Made by a program: the position numbers and the translations under genes. A model generated the notes under the pieces. The model was given only the letters and a program-made list of their open reading frames with translations. It was not told the DNA's origin and made no database searches. 51,871 nucleotides of DNA from Clostridiales bacterium (GTDB lineage: Bacteria; Bacillota; Clostridia; Christensenellales; Pumilibacteraceae), in the NCBI GenBank assembly GCA_015055705.1, contig SVHR01000002.1, positions 1 to 51,871 of the forward strand, written 5' to 3'. Positions 45,388 through 51,871 of the stretch are shown here, one piece after another (the stretch's first letter is position 1; each line of letters opens with the position of its first letter).

Positions 45388-45897
45388 TTACTCTGCTTTT
45401 TCGGTCTTCTTAGCCCTGGTCTTCTTGGGCTTTTCTTCCGTTTCTGCAGTGTCCTTCTTGGTGGTGCGCTTAGCCTTGGGCTTTTCCTGCTGAGCAGCAG
45501 CCTCGGCCTCTGCCTTCTTCTCCTCAGCTATGCGCTTAGCTTCAGCCTTAGCAGCCTCTTCACGAGCAACCTTTTCTGCACGCTTTTCAGCAGCGATGGT
45601 CTTGTTGTCCTTCTTAACCTCGATGGTCTTCTTGCCGCTCTTGATGTCCGAAAGGCGCTTGGCTAATGCAGACTTACGGTTGTTGGCGCTGTTCTTGGTG
45701 ATGATGCCCTTGGTTGCAGCCTTGTCGATGATGGACATCGTCTCGGGCAAAAGCTTTTCTGCAGCAGCAAGGTCGGTTTCGACAGCGTTGTGGAACTTCT
45801 TTATAGCGGTGCGCAATTCACTGGTGAGCATTCTGTTGCGCTCATTCTTCTTCTTGTTTACAAGCACACGCTTCTTTGCGGATTTAATGTTTGGCAT
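45388..45897 (-). CDS. rpsT: 30S ribosomal protein S20 with long charged C-terminal extension
   Basis: MPNIKSAKKRVLVNKKKNERNRMLTSELRTAIKKF...KGIITKNSANNRKSALAKRLSDI then ~80-aa Ala/Lys/Glu-rich tail. Confidence 0.93.
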   Translation of the reverse strand: MPNIKSAKKRVLVNKKKNERNRMLTSELRTAIKKFHNAVETDLAAAEKLLPETMSIIDKAATKGIITKNSANNRKSALAKRLSDIKSGKKTIEVKKDNKTIAAEKRAEKVAREEAAKAEAKRIAEEKKAEAEAAAQQEKPKAKRTTKKDTAETEEKPKKTRAKKTEKAE

Positions 45898-46031
45898 TTG
45901 TAATCTCCTAAAATTGTTTGTTGTAATTTTCTAACTAAGACATTTTAGCACATTAAAAAGATAAAAGCAAGTAATAATGAGCTTTTTTTGGGGCAAAATA
46001 CAATTAAATTTAGATTTTTTTGGAGTGAACT

Positions 46032-46793
46032 ATGAAAAAACGAACGGATATGGCGATTGAGCTTTGCTCGGGCACGGCTAAGCAAAAGGGTAAGACGGTG
46101 CGTACGGACATTGAGCTTGACGAGCAAGCGGCAAAGCAACACGGTAAAGCGGCGGGCAAGTACGTTTGTATAGAAAGCGACGCGGTAAAAACGGTGGACC
46201 GCGCTGAGTACAAAAGACTTGCCGCCGAGCTTAGTCAGGTTATTGCCGAAATGGGCGGCCAGCCAAGCAACGTCTTGGTGGTGGGGCTGGGCAATCCAAA
46301 GCTTACAGCCGATTCGCTTGGCAGTAAGGTTTTTGATAGGCTTGTGGTTACCCGCCAAATTGAGGACGCTGATACAAAAATCAGCGGAATTTGCCCTAAC
46401 GTAATGGGAGTTACGGGAATCGAAAGCTTTGACGTAATAAAGGGAGTGTGCGAGCGCATAAAGCCCGACCTTGTGGTTGCGGTGGACAGCCTTGCGTCCG
46501 CTTCGACCGGGCGTATTGCTTCGGCGTTTCAGCTTTGCTCAAGCGGTATTACCCCGGGTAGCGGAGTAAGCAATCACCGCATGAGGCTAAGCTACGATTC
46601 ACTTGGGTGCAGGGTAATTTCGCTTGGCGTTCCGCTTGTGGTGTACGCCGGCACTATTATATCCGAGGCGGTGGGCGAGCGTGAGGTGGACGAGCAAATT
46701 GCGGGGCTTATAGTTACGCCCAAGGATATAGACTTTCTGGTTGACGAGTGCGCTGATGTGATTGCCGCCGCCATCAATCGCGCATTTATCTAA
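46032..46793 (+). CDS. gpr: GPR endopeptidase (spore germination protease)
   Basis: RTDMAIEL; VLVVGLGNPKLTADSLGSKVFDRLVVTR; VVAVDSLASASTGRIASAFQLCSSGITPGSGVSNHR; divergent from rpsT. Confidence 0.92.
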   Translation: MKKRTDMAIELCSGTAKQKGKTVRTDIELDEQAAKQHGKAAGKYVCIESDAVKTVDRAEYKRLAAELSQVIAEMGGQPSNVLVVGLGNPKLTADSLGSKVFDRLVVTRQIEDADTKISGICPNVMGVTGIESFDVIKGVCERIKPDLVVAVDSLASASTGRIASAFQLCSSGITPGSGVSNHRMRLSYDSLGCRVISLGVPLVVYAGTIISEAVGEREVDEQIAGLIVTPKDIDFLVDECADVIAAAINRAFI

Positions 46794-46846
46794 GTCGCTC
46801 TGCCGCTGTTTGTCACCGTAAGTCAACATTTGGAATATAAATTTGT

Positions 46847-47512
46847 ATGAAAATCGGAATTATGGATAGCGGTATTGGCGGCATAACTACCTTGCGTAGA
46901 CTGATGAGCGTTGTGGGCGGTGATTACGTTTTCGTGAGGGATAGGCTGTGTCCGTATGGCGATAAGGACGACGGCTTTATACTTAGCAGAACGTTTGCGG
47001 CGTGCGAAAAGCTTAAGCAACACGGTGCCGAGCTGATAGTTCTTGCGTGCAATACGGCAACAAGTGTTGCAGTCAGGGCTTTGCGTGAGCAGGATAAGGC
47101 ATTTAGCTATATAGGAATAGAGCCTGCTGTAAAGCCCGCTTTGCTTGGATGCGATAAGGCCGCCGTTATTCTTACTCCCGCAACGGCAAGGCAGGATAAG
47201 TTTAAGCTGCTGATAAAAAGTGAGGGCGATAGATTAAAAATAGTTACGCCGCCCGCCCTTGCGCCGCAGATAGAAAAAAGCTTTTTTGACCCCAAGGAAA
47301 TGGCTCGGCTTGCCGCCGAGGTGTATTCTGAATGCAAGGGATATGACGGTGTGGTGCTTGGCTGTACGCACTATATATTTCTAAAGGATTATTTGTACGG
47401 CTTGGACTATAAGCTTAAGATTTTTGATGGCAACGATGGCGTGGCGCGGCGAGTGCTTTCGCTTGTCGGCAAGCAGGGCGATCCGTCCGTGCGTTTTATC
47501 GAAATCGGCTAA
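46847..47512 (+). CDS. murI: Glutamate racemase-like protein
   Basis: IGIMDSGIGGITTLRRL...LIVLACNTATSVAVRALRE...VVLGCTHYIFLK. Confidence 0.85.
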   Translation: MKIGIMDSGIGGITTLRRLMSVVGGDYVFVRDRLCPYGDKDDGFILSRTFAACEKLKQHGAELIVLACNTATSVAVRALREQDKAFSYIGIEPAVKPALLGCDKAAVILTPATARQDKFKLLIKSEGDRLKIVTPPALAPQIEKSFFDPKEMARLAAEVYSECKGYDGVVLGCTHYIFLKDYLYGLDYKLKIFDGNDGVARRVLSLVGKQGDPSVRFIEIG

Positions 47513-47585
47513 TCGTGCATTTTATGGCAATAATTTGCATAAAGCAACATATAAATTAAAGTATAATGCCCTAAGGAGGTAGCTT

Positions 47586-48680
47586 ATGCAGTTTATAAAA
47601 AAGCTTGTTATTCTTACCGGAAGTGGGGCGCACGGCACGCTTATGCTCGAAAAAAACGGCTTTGACGTTAGGTGCAAGCTTACGCTTTTTGGGCTTAGCA
47701 AGGGGGCGTACAGGCTGGTCGTTATTTCGGACGGACTTTTTGTTACCGACGTAAGCGAGGGCGGTACAACCTTTAGATTGGGCGAAATTAATATGGAGCA
47801 GATTCATGCCGCGGTTATAGGCGACAGGGTGATAGCGTACGGAAGCAACTGCGCTCAAAAGCTCACGCCGTCACAAATTATGGACAAGGTAAGGGAGCAG
47901 GATGCCAAGGTGGGAGCGGCGCAAAGCAAGATTACGTATAGCGGTGCGGAGCTTAAGCCAAGCGATTACTTTATGCAAATCGCCCCCGTAGGCTATAACG
48001 ATTTTGCGATTGCCGAAAAGAATTTTTATCCCGCGCATCTTTCGCTTGTTGGCGAGGATGAGGCGGAGAATAAAGAAGAAGCCTCGGACGCGCAAACCGA
48101 AGACCAAAATACTAATACGCAAGCTGTACCGGTGGGGGCGGATACTCAATACGCGCAAGAGGCTGCCGTAATGCAGTCCGAGTACGAAAATCTTGATGAC
48201 GTAGGCGCAAATTTGTGTCAAGAAGCGGCGGCGACTACGCAAAACGCCGAGCAAGAAGCTCAACAAAAGCCTCAATTGGATAGCGAAAAAAAGGAGCAAG
48301 AGCCAAAAATGGGCGTAAAAAGTCTAAGAGAATGTGCAAGCGGGCACGCGCCCGTGGGCAGAAGGGCGACGTATTTCGAGCGGAGTCGCGCTCAAATCGA
48401 GAGGGTGATACAGGGTGGAGAGCGCTTTGCGGAATTAGAGCGACTTATTCCGGGCAGTCGGTTCGTCAAGGTAAATTATGACACTAAGCGTTTTTACATA
48501 GTGGGTGTAATCGGATGTGATTACATTTGCTACGGCGTTCCTGCTGCCTATTCGCCACAGCCTCCCTCGCCGCTTACGGGGTACGCAAGATGGCTGCCGC
48601 TCCCCTTGCCCCACCGTATAGATGGGTTTTGGATGATGTATCAAGACGGCGTAACCGGCGAAACACTAAGGAATAATTAA
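47586..48680 (+). CDS. Uncharacterised two-domain protein with low-complexity linker
   Basis: 364-aa ORF with RBS (aaggaggt); conserved-looking N and C ends separated by an acidic/Gln-rich segment. Confidence 0.65.
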   Translation: MQFIKKLVILTGSGAHGTLMLEKNGFDVRCKLTLFGLSKGAYRLVVISDGLFVTDVSEGGTTFRLGEINMEQIHAAVIGDRVIAYGSNCAQKLTPSQIMDKVREQDAKVGAAQSKITYSGAELKPSDYFMQIAPVGYNDFAIAEKNFYPAHLSLVGEDEAENKEEASDAQTEDQNTNTQAVPVGADTQYAQEAAVMQSEYENLDDVGANLCQEAAATTQNAEQEAQQKPQLDSEKKEQEPKMGVKSLRECASGHAPVGRRATYFERSRAQIERVIQGGERFAELERLIPGSRFVKVNYDTKRFYIVGVIGCDYICYGVPAAYSPQPPSPLTGYARWLPLPLPHRIDGFWMMYQDGVTGETLRNN

Positions 48681-48778
48681 AAAAATTTGGCAATTATCGC
48701 TAAAATGGTTTGACTAATCGGCTTGTAGTATGTATAATACTAAGGTTGACTATTATACCATTTGGAGTATTTACAGTA

Positions 48779-50449
48779 ATGAAAAAGAAAATTTTGGCAG
48801 TCATCGTTGCGATGCTTTTGATTTGTGCTCCTTTGACTGCATGTAACGAATCGTACAAGGAACAGCCGATAGAGGGCACTCAGGATACCTCTTATGCCGT
48901 TATCAGCAACGGTGGAAGCGCAGTTCAGTACGGCAACTACGTTTACTATATCAACGGATATAGAGGATACGACGACGAGGACGGCGAGCAGAACTATTGG
49001 GGCAACGTAACCAAGGGTGCTCTTTACCGTGCAGAGCTTATCGGTAGCGACGCTAAGTTTGATTACGTAACCGCATTCGGTACTACCGTTAAGGATGTTA
49101 AGACCTTTGCAAGCGCATTCGACCCGCAAAGCGAGCTTAGCTTCGTTTCGTCTGCAAACGACGTTGTTATTGGCTACGAAAAGGATGAGGACGGCGAAAT
49201 CGTTTATGACGGCGAAAACCCCGTAGAGGTTAAGGAAACGGTGTACGAGGCAAAGACCGTTCGTATTGCATCTAAGACCATCGGAACGACCGGCTACGAT
49301 AAAGGCGGTATCTTTATTTATGACGAGCACGTTTACTACGCTTCGCCCTCTAACGACCAAAACCGTAACGGCGAGTTCGAAACGACCAAGACTGCTTTCT
49401 TCCGCACCAAGCTTGACGGCACTGGCACTGTAAAGCTTTACACCACCGAGAACGCTGCGGACTCTGCTCCGTACGCTTTCTACAAGCGCGGCGATAATGT
49501 TTACCTTACCGTGCTTGACGGGACAAGCATTATCTCGGTAAAAATCGGCGCAAAGAAGACCGAAAGCGTTAAGGAAATCGCAACTGACGTAAGCGAGGCG
49601 CTTTTCCCCGTTAAGGATGTATATTATAAAGGTATCGACACCAACGAGGCGGCAGACTTCATTTATTATACGCGCGAGATTACCGAAAACGACCCTGTAA
49701 GATCGGGTAACATCGCAGTTGCGCTCCGCCCGGACGGAAGCGAGGCAATGCAGATTATGGCAAACGGCAACACCGTTACGCTTATGAACGTGGACGGCGG
49801 CTACCTCTTTTACGAGGACGCTCAGGTTGGCGGCGACGTTGTTATGTACACCAACCTTCATCAGCAGTTCATGACCGGCAGTCAAACCTACAAGACCGCA
49901 TACGAGGCAAACAAGAGCGCGATCGAGGCGGCAAACGGTGCGAATAGTCCGCTTCTTGGACATCAGTCGGGCGTTGCTCTTGATATCGAGAATATCGCAG
50001 ATTACACCACCGTTCTTTGCTATAGACCCAACAAGCTTTCTAACCAGGTTTATTCGGTTATGACTGACGGCAACGGAATCTATACCTACGACGGAGTGGA
50101 GATGGTTAAGGTTTACGGCGAGGCAGTTGCTAATCTTTATACCGTAAAGGGTACGGACGTTTATTTCTCTAACAGCGACGGTCAGTACTTTGCTACCAAC
50201 GCTTACACTGCGGCACAAAGCAACACCGTTGTTACGCTTGGCACCGATATGAGCACCGAAGCTACCTTCCATCTTGACGTTATGGGTGACTTTGTTATGA
50301 TGATTGGTAGCGTAGACGACTACGCAAGCGATTACGCAATGTTCGTAGACCTTAGTCGCGTAGACGAGGGCGCACAGTTCGTTGGCGAAAGACTTTCCGA
50401 AGACAAGTACGACCCCAGCGTAGAGCTTGAAGAAGGCGACGAAGAATAA
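48779..50449 (+). CDS. Lipoprotein, beta-propeller-like (possible DUF5050-type)
   Basis: MKKKILAVIVAMLLICAPLTACNES lipobox at ATG 48779; repeated YY/Y-rich strands (GNYVYYINGY, DEHVYYASPS, GDNVYLTVLDG, GGYLFYEDA, GTDVYFSNSDG). Confidence 0.65.
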   Translation: MKKKILAVIVAMLLICAPLTACNESYKEQPIEGTQDTSYAVISNGGSAVQYGNYVYYINGYRGYDDEDGEQNYWGNVTKGALYRAELIGSDAKFDYVTAFGTTVKDVKTFASAFDPQSELSFVSSANDVVIGYEKDEDGEIVYDGENPVEVKETVYEAKTVRIASKTIGTTGYDKGGIFIYDEHVYYASPSNDQNRNGEFETTKTAFFRTKLDGTGTVKLYTTENAADSAPYAFYKRGDNVYLTVLDGTSIISVKIGAKKTESVKEIATDVSEALFPVKDVYYKGIDTNEAADFIYYTREITENDPVRSGNIAVALRPDGSEAMQIMANGNTVTLMNVDGGYLFYEDAQVGGDVVMYTNLHQQFMTGSQTYKTAYEANKSAIEAANGANSPLLGHQSGVALDIENIADYTTVLCYRPNKLSNQVYSVMTDGNGIYTYDGVEMVKVYGEAVANLYTVKGTDVYFSNSDGQYFATNAYTAAQSNTVVTLGTDMSTEATFHLDVMGDFVMMIGSVDDYASDYAMFVDLSRVDEGAQFVGERLSEDKYDPSVELEEGDEE

Positions 50450-50472
50450 TAATTTATATTGCGACAAAACAA

Positions 50473-50502
50473 GGCGGGTGCAAACAATGCACTCGTTTTT
50501 TT
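50473..50502 (+). terminator. Rho-independent terminator
   Basis: GGGTGCA-aacaa-TGCACTC followed by T8. Confidence 0.75.
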
Positions 50503-50526
50503 TATTACTTTAAGCAAAAACGGGTA

Positions 50527-50555
50527 TTGACAAAAAATGTAAAATGAGGTATAAT
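50527..50555 (+). promoter_or_regulatory. Promoter of the secreted wall-type protein gene
   Basis: TTGACA (50527-50532), 17 bp, TATAAT (50550-50555). Confidence 0.75.
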
Positions 50556-50586
50556 TAAACAAATAAATTAAAAAGGACAAAATAGA

Positions 50587-51871
50587 ATGGACAAGCAAAG
50601 ACGCAAGAGAGTCAACTTCATAACTAAAGCAGTATCAATACTGCTTATAGTTGTCATGATGATTGTATTCTTACCCGAGACAATGACGGTCTTGGCAGAG
50701 GAAATCAAAAGCGCAGGGGGAGAAAGCGAGCAGTCGCAGCAAGTCGAGCAAGAGCAAGAATCTACATACGAGCCTGACTTTAGCGTAGAGGATATGCACA
50801 GCACTCCCGCCGAGCAAGAGGAAGCATATATACTGTATGAGGCAGAGTATAAGCGAAGCGAATACGAAAAGCACTTTTATATGTCTGACGGAACGTATAT
50901 GAGGGAAACGTATGCAATGCCTATCCATTACCTTGATGATGATGGGTTGTACAAGGAAATAGAAAATGCGAACAGCTCGGCAGGTAATATGTCAAGAGCA
51001 TATATCGAGAATACAAGAGATTACTATGTAGAAGAATGGGGCGTAGAAGGCACGTATAATCCGTACAGCTATGATGGCGGCGATTACAGTATATATGTTA
51101 AGCCGCAAACGCTGTCGTGCACGGTAGAAATTCCGTACATATCATTGCAAGCGCCAAGTGCGGCAATGGCTGTTACAGCATACTATAATCCGGGCTTTTC
51201 GGCGTTAAGGCGAAAGCTTATGCAAGGCGTAAGTGGTATGGATAATACACAGGACTATTATGGCGAGGATATAAAGCTAAATATAGAGCAGTATATGGTG
51301 CCGCTGTACGAGCGATACGCAGAAAACGGTACCATCAATGAGAGGATCGTGGGATATCTTTATGTGGATGCAGACGGATCGGTGCATAACTTTTTGCCTA
51401 CCTCGGATGAAGAAAACAATACAGAATATTACAATGTAATGCTTGGGTATACATACAATTCTACTGATAGAAAAATGTTAGATGGCACGGGCTTTGCTTT
51501 TATGAGCTTTGATAGCTTAGGCAGATTGATAGACATATACACCAAAAATGGGGATAACATAGGTATAATATATTACCAAAACAACCAAATAAATTGTATA
51601 AAAAACCGTATAAACGGTTATGACTATCAAATTATAAATTTTGAATATAACACAAGTAACAAGCTTGCAGAAATGTACGGAGCGTTTCAAATAGTGCCGA
51701 TAGGGGACGACCTAGATTATGTATACGAAAAGGCTCATAGAGTACAGCTGACATATTTGGACAACAAGCTAATGTCTGTAAAGGATATTAATGATGAGCA
51801 ACTGGTAAAGATAATGTATGAGTTGGGAACAGACTTTGTGGACATATACAACCGCTATGGAGCAGGTCATG
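50587..51871 (+). CDS. N-terminal part of a large secreted Rhs/DNRLRE-type wall-associated protein (runs off window)
   Basis: ATG 50587 (absent from the ORF track because it has no stop in the window); signal peptide AVSILLIVVMMIVFLPETMTVLAEE; MPIHYLDDDGLYKEIEN; GFAFMSFDSLGRLIDIYTKNGDNIGIIYY resembles YD-type strands. Confidence 0.65.
   Translation, partial: MDKQRRKRVNFITKAVSILLIVVMMIVFLPETMTVLAEEIKSAGGESEQSQQVEQEQESTYEPDFSVEDMHSTPAEQEEAYILYEAEYKRSEYEKHFYMSDGTYMRETYAMPIHYLDDDGLYKEIENANSSAGNMSRAYIENTRDYYVEEWGVEGTYNPYSYDGGDYSIYVKPQTLSCTVEIPYISLQAPSAAMAVTAYYNPGFSALRRKLMQGVSGMDNTQDYYGEDIKLNIEQYMVPLYERYAENGTINERIVGYLYVDADGSVHNFLPTSDEENNTEYYNVMLGYTYNSTDRKMLDGTGFAFMSFDSLGRLIDIYTKNGDNIGIIYYQNNQINCIKNRINGYDYQIINFEYNTSNKLAEMYGAFQIVPIGDDLDYVYEKAHRVQLTYLDNKLMSVKDINDEQLVKIMYELGTDFVDIYNRYGAGH

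Noticed and set aside
48740-50467. 575-aa minus-strand ORF opposite the lipoprotein gene
   Set aside because: Antisense shadow of a codon-biased gene; no RBS, Val/Cys/Arg-rich nonsense composition, and the plus-strand product has a clear signal peptide.
1-51871. tRNA/rRNA genes
   Set aside because: No convincing T-loop/acceptor combinations; GGTTCGA-like hits (e.g. around 3750) lie in coding sequence.

Overview
This window looks like a chromosomal segment from a Firmicutes/Clostridia-type bacterium: gpr and yyaC sporulation-type genes, divergent rpsT/gpr, mini-III RNase. It is mostly core metabolism. The core genes are nrdD(redoxin fusion)-trxB and nrdG, an ACP, tspO, uppP, a purE-F-M-N-H-D-L run, an ABC-F ATPase, a radical SAM protein, a SNF2 helicase, htpG-pyrR, trxA, a PepV-like dipeptidase, gltX-mrnC-thyA-folA-rlmB-tpiA-gpmI, yyaC, cvpA, rpsT, gpr and murI. 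A secreted Rhs/wall-type protein runs off the right edge. The accessory signal sits in a few places. (1) A lone KilA-N gene is inserted at the 3' end of an ABC-F gene. It is flanked by a 79-bp direct repeat of that gene's 3' end, with one internal mismatch that is synonymous; both copies finish the same ORF with different Gly/stop codons, and no integrase is visible. (2) A DUF559 (Vsr-like) endonuclease gene is bounded by inverted hairpin repeats, next to an ORF-less copy of the same ends (autonomous element plus MITE-like derivative). (3) An XRE regulator and lipoprotein cluster has three matched operators, one filling a promoter spacer. (4) Several intergenic hairpin repeat families keep a constant frame around a variable, self-complementary core. 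No rRNA, tRNA or CRISPR was seen. All calls come from reading the sequence and ORF translations; no database searches were run.
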